A DNA stretch of 64,000 nucleotides from Atopobium sp. UBA1382 (GTDB taxonomy: Bacteria; Actinomycetota; Coriobacteriia; Coriobacteriales; Atopobiaceae): contig DBQY01000009.1 in NCBI GenBank assembly GCA_002305805.1, positions 211,858 to 275,857 of the forward strand, in the 5' to 3' direction. The notes beneath the pieces were generated by a model that saw only the letters and a list, made by a program, of their open reading frames with translations, did not search any database and had not been told where the DNA came from. The translations under genes were made by a program, and so were the position numbers. Shown one piece after another: positions 24,664-33,933 of the stretch (its first letter is position 1; every line of letters begins with the position of its first letter).

Positions 24664-26040
24664 TCACACATCGCCCAGCAGCACGCGCGAACACTCGCGG
24701 ACACAGAGCAGGTAGTACAGGGCAAGAAGCCCGAGCGTGCCCACGACCGAGCACACCGCGATGGCGAGAAACACCTCGTCCGACACGCCACCCGCGAGCT
24801 GGCGCACCAGGAGCAGGCCAAAGCAGTCGTGCACCACCGCGAGCGCCGCGGGCAGCACGAAGGCGACGCCCACCTGTGCCCGCACGGCGCCGCGCGCCTC
24901 CCGCGCGTCCGTCCCAAGCGCCATGAGCGTGGCGTAGGCGCGCCTACCGTCCGCGGCCTGGCTCACCTGCTGCAGCGCGAGCACCGCCGCAGCAGCCACG
25001 AGGAACGCCTCCCCGTAGAAGATCCCCACGTAGCCGATCGGTGCGAGCGACGCCTCCGCCAGCGCCCCCGGGTCCGCGAGCCCGGCCGCGCGCTGCCCCA
25101 CTGAGAACAGGAGCCCCGCGCAGATCATGCAGACCGCGCAAGCCACGAGCACGCACGTACACGAGAGCGCCTGGCACCCCGTGGACACATGGCCCTCCAC
25201 CTGCCGCAGCGTGAAGGCGCGGAGCCCCTCCCAGTAGCAGGAGCCACGACGAACGCGACCGGGCACGCCCGTCGCCACCAGCCGAAAGACAAGCGAGGTG
25301 GCCACGTAGGCCGCCCACCCCATCGGTAGGATCGCAAGCACAAAGAGCCCGGGCTGCACCACGCACGAGCCCCACACCACGGCGAGAAGGACCACGGCGC
25401 CCGCCGCCTGCGCGCGCGTCACGCCGCGGTGCGTTGTGAAAGCGAGTCGCTCCGGCGCCCGGTCGTGCTCAACGAGCTCCACGAGCGGCCGGCGCAGCAC
25501 GTCAACCACGGAGAGCGCAATCGCCAGCCCCTCGATCCCAGCGAACCACGCGCACGCGTCAAGCGCGGCTGCAGGCGAGAAGGACCAGGCAAGCTGCCAC
25601 GGCACGCCGAAGACGAACGCCGCCACCGCGCCGAAGGCCGGCGACGCCACGACGCCGAGCGCGAGCCCCGCCGCCAGCGCCGCGAGCCCCACGAGCGCGC
25701 CCTCCGCCGCGAGAATCGCCGCGAGTGCGGGCGCGCGCATGCCAAGCAGCGCATACGTCCCGAACTCCCGCGAGCGCCGGCGCACGATGAAGCGCGTGGC
25801 GTATGCCACGAGCACGGCAAAGACGAGCACCACAAAGACCGAGAAGGCGCCCGTGACGTCGCGCGCCTTGTGGATGACCTCGAGCTGCGAGCTCGTGAGC
25901 GGCATTGCCAGAAGGTAGTCGCCCGAGGCATTGAAGGCGTAGAGCAGGCACGTGGCAAAGGCGAGCGTGACGAGATAGACCGAGTAGTCGCGCGCGCAGC
26001 GCGAGACGTTGCCGAGCGCGACGCGCAGGGTGATGGGCAT
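24664..26040 (-). CDS. Orphan FtsX-like ABC permease
   Basis: This 458-residue membrane protein begins with ITLRVALGNVSRCARDYSVYLVTL, the N-terminus of BceB/FtsX-type permeases, and contains RRRSREFGTYALLGM, their typical cytoplasmic turn. About eight to ten hydrophobic segments are visible. It is shorter than BceB (about 650 residues) and lacks the large extracellular domain. No ATPase gene adjoins it on either side, so the partner must be encoded elsewhere or lost. Cationic-peptide sensing or detoxification is the family theme, but unproven here. Confidence 0.8.
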   Translation of the reverse strand: MPITLRVALGNVSRCARDYSVYLVTLAFATCLLYAFNASGDYLLAMPLTSSQLEVIHKARDVTGAFSVFVVLVFAVLVAYATRFIVRRRSREFGTYALLGMRAPALAAILAAEGALVGLAALAAGLALGVVASPAFGAVAAFVFGVPWQLAWSFSPAAALDACAWFAGIEGLAIALSVVDVLRRPLVELVEHDRAPERLAFTTHRGVTRAQAAGAVVLLAVVWGSCVVQPGLFVLAILPMGWAAYVATSLVFRLVATGVPGRVRRGSCYWEGLRAFTLRQVEGHVSTGCQALSCTCVLVACAVCMICAGLLFSVGQRAAGLADPGALAEASLAPIGYVGIFYGEAFLVAAAAVLALQQVSQAADGRRAYATLMALGTDAREARGAVRAQVGVAFVLPAALAVVHDCFGLLLVRQLAGGVSDEVFLAIAVCSVVGTLGLLALYYLLCVRECSRVLLGDV

Positions 26041-26262
26041 GACGGCTCCTTCCGGCCGGCGTCGGTTACAGCCCCATCGTCCTTCTCGCCCGCCCGACGT
26101 GCCATCGCCCGGACTTATGCTCCCCTAACGGTTTCGCAAGGTTACCTGCCGTAAACTGGGACTCTACCAACGGTCGAGCCAACTCAACTGGCGGTCGGTT
26201 GAGCGCGGGGTGGCGTCGCATGACGATGTCCCTGCCAGACGGACCCCAGCGAAAGGACCATC

Positions 26263-26673
26263 ATGACCAAGCAGACCTTTGACGCCACCATCTCCGCCCT
26301 GCGCAAGGAGAAGGGCCTGACGCAGCTCGAGCTCGCCCGGCAGATGGGCGTCACGGACAAGGCCGTGAGCAAGTGGGAGCGCAATCTGTCGTTTCCGGAC
26401 GTGGCGTCGCTGCCCAAGCTGGCCGAGGTGCTCGGCACCTCGGTGGACGAGCTGCTCGAGGTGAAGACGGCAGCGCAGGAGGAGCCGACGGGGTCCCGCG
26501 TGCCCGCGCTCGCGGAGCTTGTCCTCAAGGCGGTCGCGCTCGCCATGGGCGTGGGCGTGACCGCGCTCACCGTCATGGACGAGGTGGAGCCGAGAAACGC
26601 GCTCGGGCTCCTGGGCATCTGCGTCGCGTGCCTCGCGCTCACCCAGCTCATGCACAGCCCCGATCCGGAGTGA
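26263..26673 (+). CDS. XRE-family regulator with membrane tail
   Basis: This is a 136-residue protein. The N-terminal helix-turn-helix is complete (KGLTQLELARQMGVTDKAVSKWERNLSFPD). The C-terminal 60 residues hold two hydrophobic helices (VLKAVALAMGVGVTALTVM and LGLLGICVACLALTQLM), so it is probably membrane-anchored. Such small anchored XRE proteins are frequent in Firmicutes and Actinobacteria and often regulate a neighbouring gene; the divergent FtsX-like permease is the obvious candidate. An inverted repeat CTCAAC/GGTTGAG lies about 65 bases upstream. It ends in a GGGAC-core hairpin shared with thiD. Confidence 0.85.
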   Translation: MTKQTFDATISALRKEKGLTQLELARQMGVTDKAVSKWERNLSFPDVASLPKLAEVLGTSVDELLEVKTAAQEEPTGSRVPALAELVLKAVALAMGVGVTALTVMDEVEPRNALGLLGICVACLALTQLMHSPDPE

Positions 26674-26699
26674 TACAAAGGGACTGTCCCTTCGTATCA
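26671..26699. repeat. GGGAC-core hairpin at convergent gene ends
   Basis: Fourteen-base arms (TGATACAAAGGGAC and its partner, one mismatch) flank a single T. The XRE-gene stop lies in the left arm and the thiD stop abuts the right arm, so it is likely a bidirectional terminator, including for the long thiamine operon. Confidence 0.85.
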
Positions 26700-27524
26700 T
26701 TACGCACGGTAGCGCCACATGTGGTCCACGGGCCCGGAACCATGCCCCAGGTCCAGACCGGAAGAGAGCGCACCGGTGAGGTAGTCCTTCGCACGCGACA
26801 CCGCCTCGGGCAGCGCGAGGCCCTCCGTCAGGCCACAGGCGATGGCGCTCGAGAGCGTGCAACCCGTGCCATGGGTGTTCCCGGTCTCCACGCGCGGGGC
26901 GCGCAGCCACGTCACGCGCGACGTCCCCCCAGACTCTGCGGGCTCTACCAGCACGTCATTGGCGTCCGCCACGCCATGACCGCCCTTGACGAGCACGGCG
27001 CAGCCCAGGCGCTCGGCAAGCGCGAGCGCGGCCGCCTCCTGTTCCGCCTCAGAACGCACCGGCTCGCCGAGAAGCGCCTCCGCCTCAGGGATGTTGGGCG
27101 TGATCACGCGCGCGAGCGGCAGCAGGCGCCCCACGAGCGCCCCCGCCGCGCCGTCGTCTATGAGACGCGCGCCCGACGTGGCCACCATCACCGGGTCCAC
27201 GACCACGTTCTCGGCGCCCCAGTGCTCGAGCCGCTCCGCTATGGCTTCGACGATCGCCGCGGAGGACACCATGCCCACCTTGACCGCGGCGGGCGGGATG
27301 TCCTCGAAGACGGCGTCGATCTGCTCGGCCACCATCTGGAGCGTGGCCTCCATGACGTCGCGCACGCCACAGGTGTTCTGCGCCGTGAGCGCGGTTATCG
27401 CGGTCTCGGCAAAAAGCCCGTGCGCGGCGATGGTCTTGATGTCCGCCTGGATGCCCGCGCCTCCGCTCGAGTCCGAGCCGGCGATCGCGAGCACCGCGGG
27501 AACGCTCCAGCTCCCCGTGTTCAT
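26700..27524 (-). CDS. thiD: Hydroxymethylpyrimidine (phosphate) kinase
   Basis: ThiD phosphorylates HMP and HMP-phosphate to HMP diphosphate for thiamine synthesis. The 274-residue protein has the ribokinase-fold signatures AIAGSDSSGGAGIQADIKT near the start, VVVDPVMVATSG, LITPNIPEAEALLG-like VITPNIPEAE, and the catalytic GTGCTLSSAIACGL. It is the last gene of the thiamine operon, 9 bases after thiE. The start is ATG with a GGGGGTCTC context. Confidence 0.96.
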   Translation of the reverse strand: MNTGSWSVPAVLAIAGSDSSGGAGIQADIKTIAAHGLFAETAITALTAQNTCGVRDVMEATLQMVAEQIDAVFEDIPPAAVKVGMVSSAAIVEAIAERLEHWGAENVVVDPVMVATSGARLIDDGAAGALVGRLLPLARVITPNIPEAEALLGEPVRSEAEQEAAALALAERLGCAVLVKGGHGVADANDVLVEPAESGGTSRVTWLRAPRVETGNTHGTGCTLSSAIACGLTEGLALPEAVSRAKDYLTGALSSGLDLGHGSGPVDHMWRYRA

Positions 27525-27532
27525 GAGACCCC

Positions 27533-28228
27533 CTATCTCGACCCGACGGCGTCCGCGGCAAGGCGGCGCAGCTCGCGCGTTACGGCCTCGATGTCCTCGG
27601 CGGCAAAGATCGCCGAGACCACCGCCGCGCCGGCGACGCCCGTCCCCGAGAGCGAGGGCAGCGTGCGCGTGCTCACGCCCCCGATGGCCGTCACCGGGAT
27701 ATCCACGGCGGCGCAGATGCGCGCGAGGCCCTCGAGGGACACGGCCACGGTGTCGGACTTGGTGGACGTCCCAAACAGCGCCCCCACGCCCAGGTAGTCG
27801 GCACCGGCCGCCTGAGCGGCGAGCGCCTCCTCCACCGTGTGGGCCGAGACCCCCACGATGGCGTCCGGCCCGAGCGCCTCGCGCGCGGCGGCGCACGTCG
27901 TGTCAGACTGCCCCACGTGCACGCCGTCCGCGCCGCTGCGCCGGGCCGCCTCCACGTCGTCGTCGATCACGAGGGGCACGCCTGCCGCACGGCAGAGGGG
28001 CAGGAGCTGTCGCGCCTCCGCCACAATCTCGTCTGTCGAGAGGCCCTTCTCGCGAAGCTGCACGAAGGTGGCTCCGCCCGCGACCGCCGCGCGGACGCAG
28101 TCCACGAGCGAACGCCCCCTGAGCCAGGAGCGATCCGTCACCGCGTAGAGCAGCATGCCGCGACGGATGTCGGCGGGCGAGAAGGACCCGCGGACGACGG
28201 GTCCCACATCCATGTGATTGGCGTCCAT
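27533..28228 (-). CDS. thiE: Thiamine-phosphate synthase
   Basis: ThiE joins HMP diphosphate and thiazole phosphate to make thiamine phosphate. The 231-residue TIM-barrel protein shows LLYAVTDRSWLRGRSL, TFVQLREKGLSTDEIV (substrate and pyrophosphate binding), VPLVIDDDVEAARRSGADGVHVGQSD, DYLGVGALFGTSTKSD and IPVTAIGGVS. All expected binding residues are present. It follows a second, shorter ThiE-like gene in the same operon. A copy of the GGCGAGAAGGACCC motif sits near its 5' end (28176), encoding GSFSP. Confidence 0.96.
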   Translation of the reverse strand: MDANHMDVGPVVRGSFSPADIRRGMLLYAVTDRSWLRGRSLVDCVRAAVAGGATFVQLREKGLSTDEIVAEARQLLPLCRAAGVPLVIDDDVEAARRSGADGVHVGQSDTTCAAAREALGPDAIVGVSAHTVEEALAAQAAGADYLGVGALFGTSTKSDTVAVSLEGLARICAAVDIPVTAIGGVSTRTLPSLSGTGVAGAAVVSAIFAAEDIEAVTRELRRLAADAVGSR

Positions 28229-28251
28229 GAGGGGCGTCTCCTTTCCTGGGC

Positions 28252-28815
28252 TCACGCCATGGCGTCGGACATGCGGACAGCACCGGCGGCACCGACGGCG
28301 CGGACGGCAGACTCGGTGGCGTCGGTGATGCCGCCGAGGGCGAACACCGGCACATGGGCCACAGCGATGACCTGCTCGAGAAACGCGACCCCGCGGCCCG
28401 GGAGCGGCTTGCATGACGGCGCAAAGACGGGGCTCGCCACAAGGTAGTCGGCGCCGAGCCCCTCGGCAACCGCCACCTCGTCCACCTCGTGCACGTTGGT
28501 ACCGACGAGGTCAAACCCCTCCGGGCGGCCGTCACGCCCAAGCGCGGGCAGCGGCAGGTGCAGGCGCGACGCGCCGGCCTCACGGGCGGCGAGCACGTGG
28601 CCGTGGGCGATAAAGGCGACGCCCGCGCGGTCGCAGGCCGCCATGACCTCGCGGGCAAGCGCAGCGTACGCACCGTCGTCCAGGTCCTTCTCGCGCATGA
28701 TGAGCGCGTCGTAGGCACCGGCGACCCGCGCCACCTGCTCGGGCAGCGGCCGCGCGCAGCGGCGCCGGTCCGTCATGGCAACGCGCAGGAAGCCGCCATC
28801 AAAGAGCGATCCCAT
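28252..28815 (-). CDS. ThiE/TenI-like protein
   Basis: This 187-residue protein is a second ThiE-superfamily member in the operon. Similarity is in YDALIMREKDLDDGAYAALA, VAFIAHGHVLAAREAGASRLHLPLP, DYLVASPVFAPSCKPLPGRG and VPVFALGGI. The ThiE catalytic segments for HMP diphosphate (DDD and VGQSD) are altered to AHGH and LPLP. It is therefore more likely TenI-like (a thiazole tautomerase assisting ThiG) than a true synthase. It sits between thiH and thiE with 8- and 23-base gaps. Confidence 0.82.
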   Translation of the reverse strand: MGSLFDGGFLRVAMTDRRRCARPLPEQVARVAGAYDALIMREKDLDDGAYAALAREVMAACDRAGVAFIAHGHVLAAREAGASRLHLPLPALGRDGRPEGFDLVGTNVHEVDEVAVAEGLGADYLVASPVFAPSCKPLPGRGVAFLEQVIAVAHVPVFALGGITDATESAVRAVGAAGAVRMSDAMA

Positions 28816-28823
28816 AGGCGCCC

Positions 28824-30092
28824 TCACACCAGAACATGGTCGTTCATGACCGGCTCGAGCCCCATGTCGCGCATGGCGGCGCACATCTCGGCCAGGCTGC
28901 GGCCGTCGTCGATCTCAAACTGGTCGTCGCCCTCCTCAGCCTGGTGCGCGTGCTCGCCGATGCCCGTGGACACGCCGGCCGAGACCTTGGTGGCCGTAAT
29001 CGTGGCCACGTGGTCGCGGAAGCGCGCCGACTCGCGCGACGAGACCGTGACGCCAGCGAAGGGCATGAACAGGCGGTAGGCGCAGATAACCTGCAGGAGC
29101 TGTGCCTCGCTCACGTGCGGCCCGTTAGGCGTGACGGCGCCCGCGGCGGGACGCAGGCGCGGGCACGAGAAGGAGATCTCCGCGTGCGGGTAGGCCCGGC
29201 TCACGTAGTAGGCGTGCAGCGCGCAGGCGAGCGCGTCACGGCGAAACTCCGAGAGGCCAAGCAGCGGCGCGAAAGCCACGCCGCGCATGCCGCCCCTGAG
29301 GGCCCGCTCCTGCGCCTCGAAGCGGTAGGGCATGATGCGCTTGCGGCCGCGCAGGTGGAGCTTGGCGTAGCGCACCGGGTCATAGGTCTCCTGGAACACG
29401 GTCACGAAGTCCGCGCCGGCCTCGTGCAGGCGCGCGTAGTCGGCCACGTTGGCGGGGTACACCTCGACGCCAACATTCCTGAAGCGCGCTGCCGCGAGCT
29501 CGCAGGCGCGTGCGATGTAGTCCACGTCCGACGTCACCGGGTCCTCGCCGGTGAGCAGCAGGATCTCCTCCTGGCCCGTGGCGGCGATGGCGTCGAGCTC
29601 GGCGATGGTCTGCCCCTCGTCCAGGCGGGCGCGACGGATGCCGCTCTCGCAGTTGAAGCCGCAGTACACGCAGCGGTTCTCGCAGTAGTTTGCCAAGTAG
29701 AGCGGCGTGAAGAACTGGATGTTTGTGCCAAACCAGCGCACGCGCTCGGCCCGGGCCCGCTCGGCCATCTCCTCGAGGAAGGGCTCGGCCGCGGGCGACA
29801 CGAGCACGCCGAAGTCGGCGGGCTCCACCACGTCGGCGTCGAGCACGCGGCGCACGTCGGCGGCGGTCACGGCGTCGGGGTCGTAGGCCTCCACGGCGTC
29901 GAGCACGCGGTCGAACATGCCGTTGTCCAGGACGTCCATGTCGGGCAGGAAGGTCATGGTGTCCAGGCCGTAGTCGGTGTGGATGGCGTGCGCCATGTCC
30001 TTCTCGTCCATGGAGACGATGCGCCGGCAGCGCTTGCCCACGGGTACGGTCTCAGGCCCCACTACCTGCACGTTCTTCTCGTCCGCGCTCAT
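28824..30092 (-). CDS. thiH: 2-iminoacetate synthase (tyrosine lyase)
   Basis: ThiH is the anaerobic radical-SAM enzyme that cleaves tyrosine to dehydroglycine for thiazole assembly. The 422-residue protein has the cluster motif [12 protein letters not shown] (C-x3-C-x2-C) around residue 120, then [16 protein letters not shown] and the C-terminal ThiH domain ([13 protein letters not shown]). Use of ThiH rather than the oxygen-dependent ThiO marks an anaerobe. It starts in an ATGA overlap with thiG, with GAGGAGG upstream. Its N-terminal MSADEKNV codons contain the recurrent CGTTCTTCTCG motif. Confidence 0.97.
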   Translation of the reverse strand: MSADEKNVQVVGPETVPVGKRCRRIVSMDEKDMAHAIHTDYGLDTMTFLPDMDVLDNGMFDRVLDAVEAYDPDAVTAADVRRVLDADVVEPADFGVLVSPAAEPFLEEMAERARAERVRWFGTNIQFFTPLYLANYCENRCVYCGFNCESGIRRARLDEGQTIAELDAIAATGQEEILLLTGEDPVTSDVDYIARACELAAARFRNVGVEVYPANVADYARLHEAGADFVTVFQETYDPVRYAKLHLRGRKRIMPYRFEAQERALRGGMRGVAFAPLLGLSEFRRDALACALHAYYVSRAYPHAEISFSCPRLRPAAGAVTPNGPHVSEAQLLQVICAYRLFMPFAGVTVSSRESARFRDHVATITATKVSAGVSTGIGEHAHQAEEGDDQFEIDDGRSLAEMCAAMRDMGLEPVMNDHVLV

Positions 30093-30901
30093 CTGGCCTC
30101 CTCCCCCAGAAATCCGGTGAGCGGGCTCGAGGCCTCGCCCGCGCCGGCGAGCACGCGACCGGGACCCGCAAGGAACGCCGCGCGACCGGCCCGCACCGCG
30201 TCGCCAAAGGCGCGCGCCATGAGCGGGATGTTGCCGGCGGTGGCCACGGCCGTGTTGGCCATGACGGCAGCCGCGCCCATCTCCATGGCCTCGCACGCCT
30301 GCGACGGGCGCCCGATGCCCGCGTCCACGATCACCGGCAGGTCAATCTCCTCTATGAGGATGCGGATGAAGTCCCGCGTCACCAAGCCGCGGTTGGAGCC
30401 GATGGGCGCGCCGAGAGGCATGACGGCGGCCGCGCCCGCGCTCACCAGGTCGCGCGCGACGTTGAGGTCGGGGTACATGTACGGCAGCACCGTGAAGCCC
30501 TCGCTCGCCAGCATGTCGGTGGCGCGGACGGTCTCTGCGTTGTCGGGCAGGAGGTAGCGCGCGTCGCGGATGACCTCGACCTTGACGAAGTCGCCGCAGC
30601 CGAGCTCACGCGCGAGGCGGGCGATGCGCACGGCCTCCTCCGCCGTGCGGGCGCCCGAGGTGTTGGGCAGAAGCGTCACGCCCTCGGGCACGGCATCGAG
30701 GATGCTCCCCTCCTGATTGGTGTTGGCGCGGCGAACAGCAAGGGTCACGATCTGCGCGCCCGCGTCCTCCACGGCCGCCCTGACCACGTCGAGCCTGAAC
30801 TTACCCGACCCCAGGATGAAGCGCGACGCAAACTCCTTGCCGCCGAGGGTCCAGGTGTCCGCGCTGGGCGCGACGGCGCCCGATGCGATGTGCTCTGTCA
30901 T
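30089..30901 (-). CDS. thiG: Thiazole synthase
   Basis: ThiG builds the thiazole phosphate ring from deoxyxylulose phosphate, dehydroglycine and ThiS thiocarboxylate. The 270-residue TIM barrel has [20 protein letters not shown] (with the Schiff-base lysine region in FVKVEVI), [41 protein letters not shown] and [18 protein letters not shown]. All are standard. It is coupled to thiH downstream and lies 92 bases after thiF. Confidence 0.97.
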   Translation of the reverse strand: MTEHIASGAVAPSADTWTLGGKEFASRFILGSGKFRLDVVRAAVEDAGAQIVTLAVRRANTNQEGSILDAVPEGVTLLPNTSGARTAEEAVRIARLARELGCGDFVKVEVIRDARYLLPDNAETVRATDMLASEGFTVLPYMYPDLNVARDLVSAGAAAVMPLGAPIGSNRGLVTRDFIRILIEEIDLPVIVDAGIGRPSQACEAMEMGAAAVMANTAVATAGNIPLMARAFGDAVRAGRAAFLAGPGRVLAGAGEASSPLTGFLGEEAR

Positions 30902-30993
30902 GGTGCTTCCTTTCGTTGATGGGCGTCGCGGGCGCTGGGCCCCGCAAAACAGGTCGGCCCGCGGCGCGTTTGGTTGCCAGATAACCGGGGACG

Positions 30994-31659
30994 TCAGGAG
31001 CCCTCGAGCCCCAGGACGATCCTCACGGCGAGAAGAGCCTGCTGGGCGGCGCAGAGCGCGACGCGCGGGGCGAGAAGCGCCCCGGTCGCCCCGACGTCCG
31101 ACGAGCCGTCGCCGCAGACGTAGAAGCGCCGGCTCACCCGCCTCGTGACGATCTCGCTCGCCGGGCCCGCGCCCGCCATGCCGTTGCCGGCGACGAGCAC
31201 GGGACCCTCGGGCAGGGTGAGGAGCTCCTCGGCGAGAAGCGCCTTGGCCTCGGGGTCGTCGAAGGCCTCGCAGACGATGTCGCACCCCTCGAAGATCACC
31301 CGGGCGTTCTCGGGCGTGACGCGGGTGCGCAGCGCACGCACGCGCGTGCCCGAGCCGACGGCGCGGAGCTGCTCGGCGAGCGCCTCGACCTTGGGACGGC
31401 CCAGATGCTCGCGGAAGTAGTGCTGACGGTTGAGGTTGCCCTCGTCAACCACGTCAAAGTCGGCGACAACGAGCTCGCCCACCCCGCTGCGCGCAAGCAT
31501 GACGGCGATGTTGGAGCCGAGCCCGCCCGCCCCTGCGATCCCGATGCGCGCCGCGCGCAGGCGCTCCCGCGCCTCGTGCCCGATACGGCGCTCGAGGGCG
31601 TCGGGGAGAGCGTCCCCCACGACGGCACCGCTCCTCTCGACGTCCCTCTCCCCCGCCAT
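30994..31659 (-). CDS. thiF: ThiS adenylyltransferase, ThiF family 2
   Basis: ThiF activates the ThiS C-terminus by adenylation. This short 221-residue form lacks a C-terminal rhodanese or cysteine-rich extension, as is typical of the family-2 ThiF of anaerobes. The Rossmann motif [13 protein letters not shown], then [13 protein letters not shown] and the catalytic-region aspartate, are present. The start overlaps the thiS stop (TGATG). A copy of CGGCGAGAAG followed by A lies near its end. The sulfur donor is not encoded nearby. Confidence 0.93.
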   Translation of the reverse strand: MAGERDVERSGAVVGDALPDALERRIGHEARERLRAARIGIAGAGGLGSNIAVMLARSGVGELVVADFDVVDEGNLNRQHYFREHLGRPKVEALAEQLRAVGSGTRVRALRTRVTPENARVIFEGCDIVCEAFDDPEAKALLAEELLTLPEGPVLVAGNGMAGAGPASEIVTRRVSRRFYVCGDGSSDVGATGALLAPRVALCAAQQALLAVRIVLGLEGS

Positions 31660-31856
31660 CAGCCGCCTCCCACGAAGCGGACGACCTCGAGCGCGTCCTC
31701 GGCCGTCAGCCGGCGGGCGTCGAACTCGGCACGGGGAAGAATCTCCCCGTTGAGCTCGCACGCCACGCGGGCACGCTCGTATCCCATCTGCTTCAGCACC
31801 TCGGCGACGGTCCGGCCGTCGGCCTCGGGCGCGGTCCTGCCGTTTATCTGTGCCAT
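31659..31856 (-). CDS. thiS: Sulfur carrier protein ThiS
   Basis: This 65-residue ubiquitin-like sulfur carrier has the beta-grasp fold and ends in the required Gly-Gly (VVRFVGGG). The segment RARVACELNGEILPRAEFD is typical. It carries the thiazole sulfur as a C-terminal thiocarboxylate. It lies 9 bases after thiC and overlaps thiF by one base. Confidence 0.95.
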   Translation of the reverse strand: MAQINGRTAPEADGRTVAEVLKQMGYERARVACELNGEILPRAEFDARRLTAEDALEVVRFVGGG

Positions 31857-31865
31857 GGCAGCCCC

Positions 31866-33227
31866 CTATTCCAGGTCGAGGTCGATCGTGGTGCCCTCGA
31901 AGACCTTGTTCACCGTGCGGACGGCGCACATCTTGCCGCACATGGTGCAGGTCCCCTCCGTCGAGGCGGGCGAGGCCTCGTGGCGCGCACGGGCCGTGTC
32001 CGGGTCGAGCGCATAGTCCCACATCTCGCCCCAGGCCAGGCGCCGCCGGGCGTCGCCCATGCGGTCATCCGCCTCGCGCGCGCCGGGCACGCCCTTGGCG
32101 ATGTCCGCCGCGTGCGCGGCAATCCGGGTGGCGATAAGACCGTCGAGCACGTCCTTTGCGTCGGGCAGGCAGAGGTGCTCGGCCGGTGTCACGTAGCAGA
32201 GGAAGTCTGCCCCGGCGCTCGCCGAGATGGCGCCGCCGATGGCCGCCGTGATGTGGTCGTAGCCCACGCCCACGTCCGTCACGAGCGGGCCGAGCACGTA
32301 GTACGGCGCGCCGTGGCAGAGGCGCTTCTCCATCGTCACGTTGGCGGCGATCTCGTTGATGGCCATGTGACCAGGGCCCTCGATCATGACCTGCACGCCC
32401 GCGTCCCAGGCGCGCTTCGTGAGCTTGCCGAGCTCGATCATCTCGGCCGTCTCGGCGGCGTCGTTGGCGTCGAAGAGGCAGCCCGGCCGGCACGAGTCGC
32501 CCAGCGAGATGGTCACGTCGTACTCGTGACAGATCTCGAGCACCTCGTCGTAGTGCTCGTAGAAGGGGTTCTCGTTGCCCGTGACCTCCATCCAGCCAAA
32601 CAGCAGCGACCCGCCGCGGCTGACGATGTTCATGAGGCGCCCGGTCTCCTTGAAGGTCTCGATCACGCGGCGGTTGATGCCGCAATGGATGGTGAGGAAG
32701 TCCACGCCGTCCTCCGCGTGGGCGCGCACCGTGGCGAGAAGGTCCTCGGCGGTGAGCTCCACGAGCGGCTTCTCCATGTAGCCGATGGCGTCGTACATGG
32801 GGACGGTGCCCACCATGAGCGGCGTGCGCTCCACGAGCTGCTGCCGGAAGAAGCGGGTCTTGCCGGAGTTGGAAAGGTCCATGATGGCGTCCGCGCCGTA
32901 CTTCTCGGCCGTCCCGACCTTCTCCCACTCCATGCTGGCGTCCGCCACGTCCCCGGAGATGCCGAGGTTGACGTTGACCTTGGTGGAGAGGCCCGCGCCC
33001 ACGCCGCGCGGCACGAGGCCCTTCTCGAGATGGCGAACGTTGGCCGGGATGGCGATGCGCCCCGCCGCCACGCCCGCGCGGACGAACTCCGGGTCTCGGC
33101 GCTCCGCCTCCGCCACGGCGCGCATCTCGGGCGTGATCTGCCCGGCGCGGGCGTAGTCGAGCTGCGTGACGAGGTTCTTCTCGCCGCGCGGTGTCTGTCC
33201 GCCCAATTTCTCTACAGCTGTGCTCAT
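31866..33227 (-). CDS. thiC: Phosphomethylpyrimidine synthase
   Basis: ThiC converts aminoimidazole ribotide to HMP phosphate in a radical-SAM rearrangement. The 453-residue protein has IPANVRHLEKGLVPRGVG near the N-terminus, KVNVNLGISGD, the GDSCRPGCLFDANDAA segment, and the C-terminal [4Fe-4S] motif CTMCGKMC (Cys-x2-Cys-x4-Cys with a downstream Cys). It is the first gene of the operon and is controlled by the TPP riboswitch immediately upstream; the ribosome site GGAGGGAG forms the riboswitch 3' end. The start ATG at 33227 is preferred to one 8 codons upstream, which lies within the aptamer. Confidence 0.97.
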   Translation of the reverse strand: MSTAVEKLGGQTPRGEKNLVTQLDYARAGQITPEMRAVAEAERRDPEFVRAGVAAGRIAIPANVRHLEKGLVPRGVGAGLSTKVNVNLGISGDVADASMEWEKVGTAEKYGADAIMDLSNSGKTRFFRQQLVERTPLMVGTVPMYDAIGYMEKPLVELTAEDLLATVRAHAEDGVDFLTIHCGINRRVIETFKETGRLMNIVSRGGSLLFGWMEVTGNENPFYEHYDEVLEICHEYDVTISLGDSCRPGCLFDANDAAETAEMIELGKLTKRAWDAGVQVMIEGPGHMAINEIAANVTMEKRLCHGAPYYVLGPLVTDVGVGYDHITAAIGGAISASAGADFLCYVTPAEHLCLPDAKDVLDGLIATRIAAHAADIAKGVPGAREADDRMGDARRRLAWGEMWDYALDPDTARARHEASPASTEGTCTMCGKMCAVRTVNKVFEGTTIDLDLE

Positions 33228-33235
33228 GCGCAAAA

Positions 33236-33322
33236 CTCCCTCCGTTGGCATTACCCATGTCAGGTTCCTCGGGTCGGGGCGGGCGCGCCCCCTCTCAGCC
33301 TGCCGTCCTGCAAGCTCCCCGC
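33236..33322 (-). promoter_or_regulatory. TPP riboswitch of the thiC operon
   Basis: On the minus strand the conserved aptamer blocks GGCUGAGAGGG, then CCUGACAUGGGUAAUGCCAA and GGAGGGAG, occur in order with correct spacing and a variable P3 arm between. The last block is also the thiC ribosome site, so ligand binding should hide it and stop translation. A -10-like TATACT lies at 33364-33369, just upstream. Confidence 0.93.
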
Positions 33323-33553
33323 GCTATGCGATTGTTCCGGCGGCGCGAAGTCCGCCTGCGGCAAGTATAGCGCTCCCCCAGGACGTGCGCTCGCGCAGAC
33401 AAAAGGTGGCCGCAGCGGGGCAAACGGCGTGTCGAGAAAAACTTTGACCTTCTCGCTTGCACTGTGTATAGGTGTGTATATACTGTACTTACCGGGTATA
33501 CACGGTCGGCCCGCAGGAGACGTCCTGGCGGGCCAGCACGGAAGGACGACGGC
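33323..33553. promoter_or_regulatory. Divergent promoter region, thiC and gntR
   Basis: Rightward, TTGCAC (33457-33462) and TATACT (33479-33484) form a 16-base-spaced promoter. TTGACC (33444) and TATAGG (33467) is an alternative with 17. Three half-sites surround it: GTGTATA at 33465 and 33474, and inverted TATACAC at 33497, a probable GntR/YtrA autoregulatory operator. Leftward, TATACT (33364-33369, minus) serves the thiC leader. No gene is present. Confidence 0.7.
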
Positions 33554-33922
33554 TTGGACATCATCATCTCTAGTTCGAGCGGCAGGCCCATCTACGAGCA
33601 GATAACCGACCAGATCAAGTCGGCGATCGTGACGGGCCAGCTCGCGGAGGGCGAGCAGCTCCCCTCGATTCGCGCCCTGGCCAACAGCCTGCGCGTGAGC
33701 GCGATAACCACCAAGCGCGCCTACGCGGACCTGGAGGCAGCGGGGCTGATCGAGACGGTGCAGGGCAAGGGCACCTACGTCGCCGGCGGAAACGCCGAGC
33801 TCATCCGCGAGGAGCAGATGAGGGAGGTCGAGGGTCTTCTCGCCAAGGCCGTGGAGCGCGGACGGACGATCGGCCTCACCGACGACGAGCTGTCCGAGAT
33901 GTTCGCCCTGGTACTGGAGTAA
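33554..33922 (+). CDS. GntR-family (YtrA-like) transcriptional regulator
   Basis: This 122-residue regulator starts at a TTG (MDIIISSSSGRPIYEQITDQ) preceded by AAGGA. The winged helix-turn-helix is LPSIRALANSLRVSAITTKRAYADLEAAGLIETVQGKGTYV-like and complete. The short C-terminal helix pair without an effector domain is the YtrA subfamily layout. YtrA proteins repress the ABC exporter operon they belong to; here the ATPase and permease follow immediately. Half-sites GTGTATA/TATACAC in its promoter fit autoregulation. Confidence 0.93.
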   Translation: MDIIISSSSGRPIYEQITDQIKSAIVTGQLAEGEQLPSIRALANSLRVSAITTKRAYADLEAAGLIETVQGKGTYVAGGNAELIREEQMREVEGLLAKAVERGRTIGLTDDELSEMFALVLE

Positions 33923-33933
33923 CGCGCAGAAAG

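Noticed and set aside
28252..28815. Second true thiamine-phosphate synthase
   Set aside because: Key substrate-binding residues (DDD, VGQSD) are replaced, so a TenI-like role is preferred.
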